A DNA stretch of 54,540 nucleotides from Bacillota bacterium (GCA_021799275.1 JAJZAT010000024.1:1-54540), one strand, 5' to 3'. Shown: positions 25,337 to 34,377, numbered from the stretch's first letter. Notes: generated by a model not told the origin, from the letters alone. A program made the numbers and translations.

Positions 25337-26457
25337 CGTCCCTCTCGCCTCCGTAACACGTTTTCCGCGGTGGCTCGCGCCCATCGGTCGCTTGCATGCA
25401 ATGCTCCGAGATCCGGGTTCGCCACCGGCGTGTGCGCCTCCAGCACCATCTCGACAACCGGAACGATCTCGGTAAAGGGTAGCTGTTCAGAGAGAAAGGC
25501 GGAGACTGCCACCTCGTTGGCCGCGCAGAGCACGGCCGGCATCGTGCCGCCTATTGTACCCACCTCGCGGCACAGCCGCAAGGAAGGGTAGCGCAGCGTG
25601 TCGGGCCTGCGGAAGGTCAGTTCCGCGAGATCCTCCGGCTCCAGGGGAGGCAGGGCGTCGATCGGGAGCTCGGGGTGCGTCAGGGCCTGCTCGATCGGCA
25701 GCATCATGTCGGGCCGGGCCAGGGAGGCGTAGAGCGCGCCGTCGCGGGTCTCGAGCAGGGCGTGCACCATCTGGGTCGGATGGATCCAGACATCGATCGC
25801 CTCGAGCGGCAGGCCGAACAGCACGTGCGCCTCGAGCACCTCGATGCCCTTGTTCATGAGGGTCGCCGAGTTGATGGTGACCAGCTGGCCCATGCTCCAG
25901 TTCGGATGGCGCAAAGCGTCCTGGGGCCTGGCGTCGGGCAGGCGCTCGAGCGGCCAGTCCCGGAGCGCCCCGCCCGACGTCGTGATGATCAGCCGGCGGA
26001 CGTCCTCGCGCCGGCGGTGCCGGAGCAGCTGGAACGCCGCGGCGTGCTCGGAGTCCACGGGCACAAGATTGCCTTGCGTGACGGCACCGGCCAGGAGCTC
26101 TCCGCCCGCGATGATGGACTCCTTCGTGGCCGCGGCCACCCGCCGCCCCGCCCTCAGGGCCGCCAGCATCGGCGGCAGGCCGTCAAAGCCGTTCACCGCG
26201 ACGACGACCGCGTCCGCCCCGGGCCAAAGCGCAAGTTCCTTTAGGGCATCCGGCCCCGCGACGCGCCGGCCGACGCCGGGCCGGTCGTCGCCCTCCTGGA
26301 AGGTGTAAGCATCCGGCAGGAATTCGTCGACGACCTGCCACAGCCGGTCGCCGCCGTGCCACGCCGATACGGCCAGCACGCGATGCCCGCGCCTGCGGGC
26401 GATCTCCAGGGTCTGACTGCCGATCGATCCGGTTGCACCCAGCACGACGAGATTCAC
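25333..26457 (-). CDS. dxr: 1-deoxy-D-xylulose 5-phosphate reductoisomerase
   Basis: Dxr converts DXP to MEP with NADPH, the second step of the MEP pathway. The 374-aa product starts with the nucleotide-binding loop NLVVLGATGSIGSQTLEIAR. It has ATKESIIAGGEL, the metal-binding VPVDSEHAAAFQLL, ITTSGGALRDWP, HPNWSMGQLVTINSATLMNKG and IEVLEAHVLFG, all active-site segments. GTG at 26455-26457 overlaps the stop of the upstream permease as GTGA. The longer open frame to 26880 is shadow sequence. Confidence 0.96.
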   Translation of the reverse strand: MNLVVLGATGSIGSQTLEIARRRGHRVLAVSAWHGGDRLWQVVDEFLPDAYTFQEGDDRPGVGRRVAGPDALKELALWPGADAVVVAVNGFDGLPPMLAALRAGRRVAAATKESIIAGGELLAGAVTQGNLVPVDSEHAAAFQLLRHRRREDVRRLIITTSGGALRDWPLERLPDARPQDALRHPNWSMGQLVTINSATLMNKGIEVLEAHVLFGLPLEAIDVWIHPTQMVHALLETRDGALYASLARPDMMLPIEQALTHPELPIDALPPLEPEDLAELTFRRPDTLRYPSLRLCREVGTIGGTMPAVLCAANEVAVSAFLSEQLPFTEIVPVVEMVLEAHTPVANPDLGALHASDRWARATAENVLRRREGR

Positions 26458-27416
26458 GCCTGCGCCTCCCCGAGATATGCCGCCCAAGCCGTCGCCACCA
26501 GGATGGGACCTGCCGCGAACCCGACCACGCCAAACAGCCTGAGCCCCACATACATGCTGCCCAGCGCCACTAGAGGGTGCAAGCCCACCCGACCGCCGAC
26601 CAGCCTCGGTTCCAGAACCGGCCGCACGAGGGACGTGAGCAGCAGCACCACGCCGAGCCGAAACCCAAGTCCGACGTTGCCGAAGAGCGCTTCGAGAATC
26701 GCCCAGGGCGCCAGCACCGTCGCCGGGCCGAGCCCTGGCGCCACGTCGAGAAGACCGACGCCGATCGCAGCCAGAAGCGCGTACGGCGCCCGCACGACCG
26801 CCAGGCCGGCCGCCGTCACGGTGGCCGTCACCGACGCGAGCACCAGCTGCACCCGCAGGTAGTTGACGGTGGCGCGCCATGCCACATGCCCCAGGCGCCC
26901 GGACGTGCCGACCAGTTCGGGCAGCCGCGTGGCGATGCCCTGCGCCAGCTGCGGACGGTCACGGGCCAGCAGGTATGCCCCGACCACCGAGACGATGGTG
27001 GCCAGCGCAAGGTCCGGCAGCTGCGCCGCCACGTGGACCGCACCCTGCGAGAAGCTGCCGAGAAGGTTCCCGGACATCCTTGGCGGCGGTCCGAGGACGG
27101 CCTGCGGCCACACGGCCGCGATCTCGCGCGCGAGAGCTGCGATGGCGGTCGGCAGCAGGGCTGAGAGGCGCCAGGTCTCGAGGATCGCCGCACGCACCAG
27201 CCAGAAGGCCCCAAGGAGAACCAGCGTGCCCAGCGAGCCAAGCGCCGCGATGGCCCCGACGGATCGCGGCAACCCGCGCAGACTGAGCCGCTTGACGAGC
27301 GGCTCGACGATCGCCGCGAGCATCAGGGCCAGGAGGAGCGGGTACGTCACGGGCAAGGCGAAACGCAGCGCCAGATAGCCGGTGAGCAGTACGAGAAGCC
27401 CACGGACCAGGGCCAT
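26454..27416 (-). CDS. AI-2E/YtvI-type membrane permease
   Basis: A 320-aa protein of the AI-2E transporter superfamily (PF01594-like), nearest in style to the sporulation membrane protein YtvI. It has two N-terminal membrane segments (LLVLLTGYLALRFALP and LLLALMLAAIVEPLV), a central amphipathic region of about 100 residues, then clustered hydrophobic helices. Their sequence includes LLDVAPGLGPATVLAPWAIL, VRPVLEPRLVGGRVGLHPL and LFGVVGFAAGPILVA, which are family landmarks. Substrate is unknown. It lies between cdsA and dxr, an unusual insertion in this operon, and overlaps dxr. Confidence 0.82.
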   Translation of the reverse strand: MALVRGLLVLLTGYLALRFALPVTYPLLLALMLAAIVEPLVKRLSLRGLPRSVGAIAALGSLGTLVLLGAFWLVRAAILETWRLSALLPTAIAALAREIAAVWPQAVLGPPPRMSGNLLGSFSQGAVHVAAQLPDLALATIVSVVGAYLLARDRPQLAQGIATRLPELVGTSGRLGHVAWRATVNYLRVQLVLASVTATVTAAGLAVVRAPYALLAAIGVGLLDVAPGLGPATVLAPWAILEALFGNVGLGFRLGVVLLLTSLVRPVLEPRLVGGRVGLHPLVALGSMYVGLRLFGVVGFAAGPILVATAWAAYLGEAQA

Positions 27417-27440
27417 CGGACCCGCCTCCCGCCGCGGCCA

Positions 27441-28217
27441 CTATCTGAGGAGATAGTATAGGGCGGGCAGGGCGAACAGAAGGGAATCGATGCGATCGAG
27501 GAGGCCGCCGTGGCCCGGCATGAAGCGACCGGAGTCCTTGGCGTTGGCCCAGCGCTTGATGGCGGACTCGCCGAGATCGCCGATCGACGACAAAAGGCCG
27601 GCCGCAAGCCCGACGCCCAGGCCGAAGAGAGGATCCCGGTGCAGCCAGGGCGGGATCAGCAGGAAGCCGATCACGCCGGCAAAGAGGATGCCGCCGATGA
27701 GTCCTTCCCAGGATTTCTTGGGCGACAGCCGCGGCGAGAGCGGATGCCGGCCGACCGCCGACCCGATGAAGTACGCGCCGATGTCGCTGCCCCAGACGAG
27801 GAACAAGGTGACCGCGGCGGGCAGGAAGCCGTGCGCGCGCAGGAGTTCGAGGAACGCGAGGGGCAACGCGATGTACACCTGCCCGAAGAGGTCCATCCCC
27901 ACGGTGCCGCCGGAGAGGCCGATGAATGGTGGAATGACGAGATTGACCGCGAGCAGCGTGGCCAGTACCGGCCAGAGCAGCGTGAGATGGCCGGAAAAGC
28001 CGAGATAGAGGATGGGCAGGCCGCCGAAGAAGTTGAGCCAGCTCACGGGGATCGAGCCGCCCTCCTGGCAGATGCGGCTCCATTCGTGCGCGCCCAGCAC
28101 GTAGAAGCCGGTGAGTCCCACGAGCAGCCAAAGCCCGCCCGCCCAGACCATCAAGACCACGATGGGCGCCACCACGATGGTGCTGACGACGCGGATCCAC
28201 AGCGCCCCCCGCATCAA
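27441..28217 (-). CDS. cdsA: Phosphatidate cytidylyltransferase
   Basis: CdsA makes CDP-diacylglycerol from phosphatidate and CTP, the branch point of phospholipid synthesis. The 258-aa membrane protein has about seven helices and the C-terminal signature: SIGDLGESAIKRWANAKDSG, then GHGGLLDRIDSLLFALP, with the catalytic Lys/Asp residues. The start is TTG (28215-28217) or the ATG right after it, and the TTG overlaps the uppS stop. The pair uppS-cdsA is standard. Confidence 0.94.
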   Translation of the reverse strand: MMRGALWIRVVSTIVVAPIVVLMVWAGGLWLLVGLTGFYVLGAHEWSRICQEGGSIPVSWLNFFGGLPILYLGFSGHLTLLWPVLATLLAVNLVIPPFIGLSGGTVGMDLFGQVYIALPLAFLELLRAHGFLPAAVTLFLVWGSDIGAYFIGSAVGRHPLSPRLSPKKSWEGLIGGILFAGVIGFLLIPPWLHRDPLFGLGVGLAAGLLSSIGDLGESAIKRWANAKDSGRFMPGHGGLLDRIDSLLFALPALYYLLR

Positions 28218-28906
28218 CCCAGCCCGCCGAAGCGACGTTCCCGCCGCGCGAAGGTCTCGAGGGCCTCCTGCAGCACTGGCCCGTCGAACTCCGGCCAGTA
28301 GAGCGGCGTCACGTAGATCTCGGCATAGTTCGCCTGCCAGATCAGGAAGTTCGAGAGCCTGAGCTCCCCACCCGGCCGGATGACGAGGTCAGGATCCGGC
28401 ATGCCCCCGGTGTCGAGGTAGCTCGCGAACCGCTCCTCGTCGAGGCTTTCGGGATCCACGCCAGAACGCAGCAAGGAACGGGCTGCCCGCACGATCTCGT
28501 CCCGCCCGCCGTAGTTCATGGCGATGGCCAGCACGAGTCGGCTGTTGCTCTCGGTCCGCCGCTCCGCGCGCTCCATTTCGAGCTGGCACCTCTCGGGCAA
28601 GGCGGTCCGGTCGCCCAGGAACACGATGCGGACGTGCTCGCGGTCGAGTTCGTCGATCTCGGAACGCAGATACTCGACCAGAAGGTCCATGAGCGCCGCG
28701 ACTTCCTCGGCTGGCCGCTTCCAGTTCTCCGTCGAGAAGGCGTATACGGAGAGGTACTCGACACCAAGCGACGGCGCTGCGCGCACGATGCGGCGCAGTG
28801 CCTCGAGTCCGGCGCGATGCCCGACGACGCGAGGCTCCCCTCGCGCTGCCGCCCACCGTCCGTTCCCGTCCATGATGATCGCTACATGACGAGCACCGTA
28901 GTTCAT
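28214..28906 (-). CDS. uppS: Undecaprenyl diphosphate synthase
   Basis: A cis-prenyltransferase that makes the C55 carrier for cell-wall synthesis. The 230-aa product has HVAIIMDGNGRWAAARG near residues 7-23 (catalytic Asp in MDGNGRW), HRAGLEALRRIV, the SVYAFSTENWKRP signature, and the C-terminal DLVIRPGGELRLSNFLIWQANYAEIYVT with the RxxGExRxSxFxxWQ motif. ATG at 28904-28906 overlaps the stop of a 66-aa ORF. Confidence 0.96.
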   Translation of the reverse strand: MNYGARHVAIIMDGNGRWAAARGEPRVVGHRAGLEALRRIVRAAPSLGVEYLSVYAFSTENWKRPAEEVAALMDLLVEYLRSEIDELDREHVRIVFLGDRTALPERCQLEMERAERRTESNSRLVLAIAMNYGGRDEIVRAARSLLRSGVDPESLDEERFASYLDTGGMPDPDLVIRPGGELRLSNFLIWQANYAEIYVTPLYWPEFDGPVLQEALETFARRERRFGGLG

Positions 28907-29103
28907 TGCGGCCCCTCCGGCTGGGACTTGAACGCGGCCAGCACGAGCAGCGGGCCATCGAGAGCCTGACGCTGCTGCACCACCCGCCAGACGTCTCCGT
29001 CAAAGGGCCTCGGCGCGACCGTCCTCCGAATGGTGGGCTCAAGGCCGTTCGCGCGGCAGAAGTCGAGCGCTTCGTCCTCCGTGAAGCCCAGGAGTGACCT
29101 CAA
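28903..29103 (-). CDS. Hypothetical protein between uppS and frr
   Basis: A 66-aa ORF with protein-like composition: RSLLGFTEDEALDFCRANGL, then EPTIRRTVAPRP, DVWRVVQQRQALDGPLLVLA and AFKSQPEGPQ. The last part looks like a beta-hairpin and resembles the R-V-(V)-R/Q-Q-R-x5-8-hydrophobic pattern of small uncharacterised Firmicutes proteins. It overlaps frr upstream (TTGA) and uppS downstream (ATGA), so it fills the gap exactly. That packing is the best evidence that it is translated. Function unknown. It has a single Cys. Confidence 0.65.
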   Translation of the reverse strand: MRSLLGFTEDEALDFCRANGLEPTIRRTVAPRPFDGDVWRVVQQRQALDGPLLVLAAFKSQPEGPQ

Positions 29104-29654
29104 ACCTCGAGGATCTCCTTCTCCTTCGCCGCGCTCGTCTGGTCGATCTCTCCCACCATGCGGTCGGTGATCTTCTGCAGCTCGGTCTCGAGCCGGCGCA
29201 GTTCGTCCTCCGGGATCTTGCCCGATTTCTGCTCGGCCTTCAGGTGCTCGAGGGTGTCGCGCCGCACATTGCGCACCGCGACCTTTTCCTCCTCAGCCTT
29301 GCGGTGCAGCACCTTGACGAGTTCGCGCCTGCGCTCCTCCGTGAGGGCTGGGATCGCAAGGCGCAGCACGATGCCGTCCGACGTCGGTGAGATGCCGAGC
29401 TCGCTCTTGAGAATGGCCTTCTCAATGACCGGCACCAGGCTCTTGTCCCAGGGCTGGATCACGAGGAGGCGGGGCTCCGGCACCGAGATCTGGGCTACCT
29501 GCTGCAAGGGCGTCTGGGTGCCGTAATAGTCCACGTGCAGCTTCTCCACGAGTGCGGGCGTGGCCCGGCCCGCGCGGATCGACTGCAGATCCTCGCGCAG
29601 AACGCCGACCGACTTCTTCATTCGGTCCTGGGCCTGTTCTAGCAACGCGTGCAA
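29100..29654 (-). CDS. frr: Ribosome recycling factor
   Basis: RRF with EF-G splits post-termination ribosomes. The 184-aa product has the standard coiled-coil/beta architecture: RMKKSVGVLREDLQSIRAGRATP, VDYYGTQTPLQQVAQI, the IEKAILKSELGISPTSDG hinge, and RRRELVKVLHRKAEEEKVAVRNVRRD. TTG at 29652-29654 follows a GGGGGA site at the end of pyrH. pyrH-frr-uppS-cdsA is a conserved order. Confidence 0.97.
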   Translation of the reverse strand: MHALLEQAQDRMKKSVGVLREDLQSIRAGRATPALVEKLHVDYYGTQTPLQQVAQISVPEPRLLVIQPWDKSLVPVIEKAILKSELGISPTSDGIVLRLAIPALTEERRRELVKVLHRKAEEEKVAVRNVRRDTLEHLKAEQKSGKIPEDELRRLETELQKITDRMVGEIDQTSAAKEKEILEV

Positions 29655-29655
29655 C

Positions 29656-30384
<729 letters not shown>

Positions 30385-31002
30385 CTAGGCCTCCTGGCTT
30401 CCCTGGAGCTCCTCACCCACCTCGAAGCGCGCGAACCGGCGCACCTGGACGTTCTCGCCCATCTTGGCCACCAGCTCGTTGACGAGGTCCTGCACGCGCT
30501 TCTTGTCGTCCTTGATGTACACCTGCTCAAGCAGGCAGAATTCCTGGAAGAACTTTTCGAGACGCCCCTGCACGATCTTCTCGGCGATGTGCGGCGGCTT
30601 GCCCTCGTTCGCGGCCTGCGCGTCGTAGATGCGGCGCTCGGCCGCGATGGTGTCCTCGGGCACCTCCTCGCGGCGGACCCAGCGCGGACGCGCGGCGGCG
30701 ATCTGCAGCGCGATCTCATGCACGACCTGACGGAACTCCTCGTTGCGCGCCACGAAGTCGGTCTCGCAGTTGACCTCCACGAGCACGCCGATGCGGCCGC
30801 CACCGTGCGAGTAGGTCTCGATCAGGCCTTCCTTGGCCACGCGGCCCGCCTTCTTCGCCGCGGCGGCGAGACCCTTCTCGCGCAAGATCTCGATCGCGCG
30901 GTCCATCGAACCCTCGGCCTCCTGCAAGGCGCGCTTGCAGTCCATCATGCCCGCGCCCGTCTTCAGGCGCAGTTCCTTGACGACGTCTGCCGTGATCTCC
31001 AT
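30385..31002 (-). CDS. tsf: Elongation factor Ts
   Basis: EF-Ts is the nucleotide-exchange factor for EF-Tu. The 205-aa product is the short form. It has the N-terminal UBA-like domain ([20 protein letters not shown]), the [10 protein letters not shown] core, and [23 protein letters not shown] in the dimerisation/core region. ATG at 31000-31002 has GGGAGG upstream. It is separated from rpsB by 67 nt with a stable hairpin. Confidence 0.97.
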   Translation of the reverse strand: MEITADVVKELRLKTGAGMMDCKRALQEAEGSMDRAIEILREKGLAAAAKKAGRVAKEGLIETYSHGGGRIGVLVEVNCETDFVARNEEFRQVVHEIALQIAAARPRWVRREEVPEDTIAAERRIYDAQAANEGKPPHIAEKIVQGRLEKFFQEFCLLEQVYIKDDKKRVQDLVNELVAKMGENVQVRRFARFEVGEELQGSQEA

Positions 31003-31028
31003 GCCATTACCTCCCGAACTCGTAGGCA

Positions 31029-31058
31029 GGCGCCCCCGGCACTCTGCCCGGGGGCGCC
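31029..31058 (-). promoter_or_regulatory. Intercistronic hairpin rpsB-tsf
   Basis: A 12-bp stem with one bulged base: 31029-31037 pairs with 31050-31058, and an inner GGC pairs with GCC around a 5-nt loop. No T-tract follows on the minus strand. It probably limits read-through or protects rpsB mRNA from decay, reducing tsf relative to rpsB. Confidence 0.5.
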
Positions 31059-31069
31059 CGAAGCCCGCC

Positions 31070-31768
31070 CTATTCGGCGAGCTGGACTCCCTGCTTGCCC
31101 TCGAGCACCGCGTCCGCCATGCGCCCCGTCAGAAGCTTGACCGCGCGGATGGCGTCGTCGTTGCCCGGAATCACGTAGCTGATCTCGTCCGGGTCGCAGT
31201 TCGTGTCGACGATCGCGACGACCGGGATGCCAAGGGTGTTGGCCTCGGTCACGGCGATGCGCTCCTTGCGCGGGTCGATCACGAACAGGGCGGCGGGCGG
31301 GCTCTTCATGCCCTTGATGCCGCCAAGGAACTTCTCCAGCTTCTCCTTCTCATGCACGAGGGTGCTGACCTCTTTCTTGGTCAGTTCCTCGAAGCGGCCG
31401 TCGGCCTCCATCTGCTCGATCTCGGTGAGGCGCTGCAGGCGCTTCTTGATCGTGCCGAAGTTGGTGAGCGTGCCGCCGAGCCAGCGCTGGTTGACGTAGA
31501 ACTCGCCGCAGCGCGTCGCTTCCTCGGCGACCGACTCCTGGGCCTGCTTCTTCGTGCCGACGAAAAGAATGCGGCCACCGTCCTGCGCAACTTGGCGCAT
31601 GTACTGGTAGGCCTCATCGACCTTCTTGACCGTCTTCTGCAGGTCGATAATGTAGATGCCGTTGCGCTCCGTAAAGATGTACGGGCGCATCTTCGGGTTC
31701 CAGCGCCTGGTCTGGTGACCGAAGTGGACGCCCGCCTCAAGGAGCTGCTTCATCGAAATGTAGGACAC
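31070..31768 (-). CDS. rpsB: 30S ribosomal protein S2
   Basis: S2 sits on the 30S back near helix 26. The 232-aa product has [20 protein letters not shown], then [20 protein letters not shown], the central coiled-coil with [20 protein letters not shown], and [24 protein letters not shown] near the end. GTG at 31766-31768 follows GGGAGGCATCAC, so I prefer it over an earlier ATG in the same frame. It heads the rpsB-tsf-pyrH-frr unit. Confidence 0.97.
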   Translation of the reverse strand: MSYISMKQLLEAGVHFGHQTRRWNPKMRPYIFTERNGIYIIDLQKTVKKVDEAYQYMRQVAQDGGRILFVGTKKQAQESVAEEATRCGEFYVNQRWLGGTLTNFGTIKKRLQRLTEIEQMEADGRFEELTKKEVSTLVHEKEKLEKFLGGIKGMKSPPAALFVIDPRKERIAVTEANTLGIPVVAIVDTNCDPDEISYVIPGNDDAIRAVKLLTGRMADAVLEGKQGVQLAE

Positions 31769-31881
31769 GTGATGCCTCCCTTTCGGTTTAGCCGCCGCGC
31801 CGGTCCTCTGCGCCGGGAAACCCGGGCCTTCGCCGGGCCACCGCCCGCCGCATCTAGGCGCGTGCGTAATTTGCCTTCCGC
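31769..31881 (-). other. G+C-rich leader of rpsB with possible hairpins
   Basis: The transcribed leader from the promoter at 31882-31910 is about 107 nt. It can form stacked G+C hairpins, one around CCCGGGTTTCCCGG and another joining CCGGCG with CGCCGG-like segments. Ribosomal-protein leaders often bind their own product. I do not recognise a named rpsB leader family here. Confidence 0.35.
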
Positions 31882-31910
31882 AGTATACCATGCGGCCCAA
31901 GCAGGCTCAA
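31882..31910 (-). promoter_or_regulatory. Sigma-A promoter of rpsB-tsf operon
   Basis: On the minus strand TTGAGC (31905-31910) and TATACT (31882-31887) are separated by exactly 17 nt, one of the best sigma-A matches in the window. It serves rpsB and probably the genes that follow it. Confidence 0.8.
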
Positions 31911-32012
31911 CCGCCGCCGCATCGGCGCAGGCCCGTAGCGCAAGCGCCGGCCCGCCTGCGGACCATCGCCCTGTGGTCAGGACAGCGCAGGTCTGCGTGG
32001 GTTGATGGCGCA

Positions 32013-32055
32013 GGTACGCCACCCGACCGCCGGCAAAGGCAGTGGGTGGCGTACC
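32013..32055 (-). terminator. Long stem-loop after the dsrE-like gene
   Basis: A perfect 12-bp inverted repeat (32013-32024 with 32044-32055) encloses a 19-nt loop containing a small internal GCC/GGC pair. It starts 12 nt past the dsrE-like stop and separates the sulfur cassette from the rpsB promoter. There is no T-tract, so termination is likely but not proven. Confidence 0.55.
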
Positions 32056-32067
32056 TTGACGCTGCGG

Positions 32068-32478
32068 TCAGACAAAAAGGATCTTGCCGTCCTGGGCGCC
32101 GTCGAGGAAGCCGGCCACGCCCGCCACCCCGTCCACGACGCCCTCGAGATCCTCGAGCGACAGGCCGAAGAGGTCCATGCTCATGCCGCAGGCGAGGACC
32201 TGGACCGGACCGATCTCCTTCGCCTGCTCGAGCATCTCCACGAACGAGCCCACGTGGTGCTCCTCGAGCTGATTCCAGAACGTCTCGCTCATGTCCTTGA
32301 AGGTCGTCGACACAGGCGCTCGGCCCGCCCCCTTGCGCAGGGCCAGCACACCCCACATCGTTAGGAAGATCTGCACCTCGGTCTGCATGGCGGCCGCTCC
32401 GGTCGCCAGCACCGCCACGGGCAGCAGGCGATCGGCCTCACCGGACGCGACGACGAACGACAGTCGATCGCTGGACAT
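32068..32478 (-). CDS. DsrE/DsrF-like family protein
   Basis: A 136-aa DsrE/F-fold protein: RLSFVVASGEADRLLPVAVL, AAAMQTEVQIFLTMWGVLAL and VQVLACGMSMDLFGLSLEDL. Cys97 in the ACGMSMDLFGL loop matches the persulfide-carrying Cys of DsrE/DsrE2-like proteins. The family pairs with TusA in sulfur transfer for sulfide/thiosulfate oxidation or thiolation. It is last in a four-gene cassette with DUF1641, an SQR-like flavoprotein and TusA. ATG has AGGAGG upstream. Confidence 0.88.
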   Translation of the reverse strand: MSSDRLSFVVASGEADRLLPVAVLATGAAAMQTEVQIFLTMWGVLALRKGAGRAPVSTTFKDMSETFWNQLEEHHVGSFVEMLEQAKEIGPVQVLACGMSMDLFGLSLEDLEGVVDGVAGVAGFLDGAQDGKILFV

Positions 32479-32496
32479 ACGAGTCCTCCTATCGCT

Positions 32497-32922
32497 TCAG
32501 GCGGGTCGCAAATTGCGCATCAGCGCGACAAGGAAGCGGAGCAGGTGCTGGGCGGCAGGCTCCCGCCTGAGCGCCATGAGTTCCCTGAGGCCGACCGTGC
32601 GCCCGGACTTCGCGGCCTCCGCAGCCTTCGTGGCCGCGGCGCCGAGCCGTTCGGCCAAAGCCGCTCCCTCCTCCGCGCCCGCGAGCGCCGCGAGGGCACC
32701 AAGGCCCTGCTCCAGGAGCGGCGCCACTTCACGGGTTCGGCGCAGAAGGCTGAGAATCTCGGGCGCCGTGAGAAAGTCGAGTGCCGTCGCCGCGGATTCG
32801 GCCACCTCGCCGAAGCGCGAGACCATGTGCGGCGTCAGCGAGGCGAAGACGGCGTTCGCAAGGTTGGTACCCTCGAGCGGCAGGTTTGGCGCCTCGGTCG
32901 GCGCGGGCATCGTGATGGACAT
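32497..32922 (-). CDS. DUF1641 family protein
   Basis: A 141-aa protein: SRFGEVAESAATALDFLTAP, EILSLLRRTREVAPLLEQGL, and the end GLRELMALRREPAAQHLLRF. This is typical of DUF1641, small helical proteins usually found beside SQR-like flavoproteins or formate dehydrogenase-related genes. It has no Cys; function unknown. ATG at 32920-32922 has GGGAGGT 7 nt upstream; a TTG one codon earlier is possible. Confidence 0.85.
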   Translation of the reverse strand: MSITMPAPTEAPNLPLEGTNLANAVFASLTPHMVSRFGEVAESAATALDFLTAPEILSLLRRTREVAPLLEQGLGALAALAGAEEGAALAERLGAAATKAAEAAKSGRTVGLRELMALRREPAAQHLLRFLVALMRNLRPA

Positions 32923-32955
32923 CAACCATACCTCCCCGTTCAGAGCGGTCGGGAC

Positions 32956-34101
32956 TCAGATCACGGCCTTGAGGTTGGCCCAGTGGATCTGGTTGTAGGT
33001 CTGCTTGAAGAAGTGGATCGAACGGCTCGGCGTCGGCACTACGGGCGGGTGCTGGAAGTCGAACGAGATGTAGGTCGCCTCTTCGAGACCCGTCTCGATG
33101 AAGCAGAAGGCCCGTCCCGCGTAGGTGTGTCCAGGACGCCGGCCCTCCGACAGGAGGCCGACCAGGTTGTCCGCCACCACCTCGGACTCGAAGTGCGCGA
33201 CCGATCCGGCCTTGGAAACGGGCAGATCGGTGGTGTCGCCCACCGCGAAGATGTTCTCGTGGCCCTGCACCTGCAGGAGCTGGCGGTCGGTGGGGTACCA
33301 GTTGCCGGCACCGGCCAGGCCCGACGCTCCACCGAGGGCGTCGCCGCCGTGCGGCGGCACCGTCACGAGGAGGTCGAACGCGACGTCCGTCCCTTCCTGG
33401 CTGTGCAGCACGTGCGCCTCGGTGTCCACAGACTCCATGTTGAAGAAGGTCTCCACCTTGATGTCGCGGCGCTCGAACTCGGCTTCCGCGAACGCGGCGA
33501 CGGCCGGGATGGTGTGGGCGCGCGCCACCGGATACGTGTACGTGATCTCGAGCGCGTCGCGCAGGCCGCGGTTCCTCGCCCAAGCGTCGAGCATCAGGGT
33601 GAACTCGACGGGCGCCACGGGACACTTGTGCGGAATGCCCACCGAGATCGCGATGCGACCGCCCTGCAGGCCCTGGAGGGCCTCGCGCAGCTTCTCCGCG
33701 CCTTCGAGCGTGTAGAACCAGTGGGCCTCCTGCGCGAGACCCGGCACATCCTCGGGCCGGATCCGCGAGCCGGTCGCGAGCACCAGGTAGTCGTACGGCA
33801 GGTTCACCCCGCCCTGGGTGACCACCGTGTTCGACGCGGCGTCCACGCGCTCCGCGCGGTCGTGCACGAAGCGGACGCGCGGGTGCAGAAGGTCCCGCAC
33901 GGGGCGCACCAGGCTGCGCGGATCCATCAGGTCGAAGGCGACGTAGAGGAACCCGGGCTGGTAGATGTAGTCGTCCCTCTCGCCCAGGACGGTGACCTCG
34001 ACTTCATGGTGCTGGATCTGCGGCTCGAGCGCCCGCGCCACAAGGTTCGCCACCATGAGTCCCGCCGTGCCCGAGCCGACGACGAGCAGTCGCTTCGGCA
34101 T
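32956..34101 (-). CDS. FAD/NAD(P)-dependent oxidoreductase, sulfide:quinone reductase-like
   Basis: A 381-aa flavoprotein of the SQR/NDH-2-like group. The N-terminal FAD loop is KRLLVVGSGTAGLMVANLVA; the second conserved FAD region is YDYLVLATGSRIRPEDVPG; a C-terminal FAD-binding segment is NIFAVGDTTDLPVSKAGSVA. A Cys in PHKCPVAPVEFTLML sits where SQRs carry a redox Cys; another is in AFCFIETG. Few cysteines and no obvious C-terminal amphipathic anchor make the exact substrate uncertain. The neighbours TusA and DsrE point to sulfane-sulfur metabolism. ATG has GTAGGAGGGG upstream. Confidence 0.87.
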   Translation of the reverse strand: MPKRLLVVGSGTAGLMVANLVARALEPQIQHHEVEVTVLGERDDYIYQPGFLYVAFDLMDPRSLVRPVRDLLHPRVRFVHDRAERVDAASNTVVTQGGVNLPYDYLVLATGSRIRPEDVPGLAQEAHWFYTLEGAEKLREALQGLQGGRIAISVGIPHKCPVAPVEFTLMLDAWARNRGLRDALEITYTYPVARAHTIPAVAAFAEAEFERRDIKVETFFNMESVDTEAHVLHSQEGTDVAFDLLVTVPPHGGDALGGASGLAGAGNWYPTDRQLLQVQGHENIFAVGDTTDLPVSKAGSVAHFESEVVADNLVGLLSEGRRPGHTYAGRAFCFIETGLEEATYISFDFQHPPVVPTPSRSIHFFKQTYNQIHWANLKAVI

Positions 34102-34113
34102 GCCGATCCCCTC

Positions 34114-34347
34114 CTACTTGACCTTGCGTACGAGGATCGCGTCCCCGCCGTCGCGGCTCACGACTTCCACCAGTTCCTGTCCCGCCTTCTCCGCCCACTT
34201 CGGGATGTCCGTGCGCGAGCCGGAGTCGCTCGTGAGAACCTCAACCACCTGTCCGACCTCAGCCGTCTTGATCGCACGGATCATCTCCATGAGCGGTCCT
34301 GGGCAAAAGCTCCCTCGGGCATCGATCACACGGTCCGCTGTCACCAT
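34114..34347 (-). CDS. tusA: TusA-family sulfurtransferase
   Basis: A 77-aa TusA/SirA-like protein: the N-terminal strand ADRVIDARGSFCPGPLMEMI with the CPxP motif (Cys15), the VGQVVEVLTSDSGSRTDIPK segment, and WAEKAGQELVEVV. It carries a persulfide on Cys15 and hands sulfur to partners such as DsrE. I chose ATG at 34345-34347 because a G-rich SD-like run precedes it; ATG at 34375-34377 gives ten extra residues. It heads the tusA-SQR-DUF1641-dsrE cassette, which reads towards rpsB. Confidence 0.88.
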   Translation of the reverse strand: MVTADRVIDARGSFCPGPLMEMIRAIKTAEVGQVVEVLTSDSGSRTDIPKWAEKAGQELVEVVSRDGGDAILVRKVK

Positions 34348-34377
34348 CCGGCCCACCCCCCACAGGAACTCGGACAT

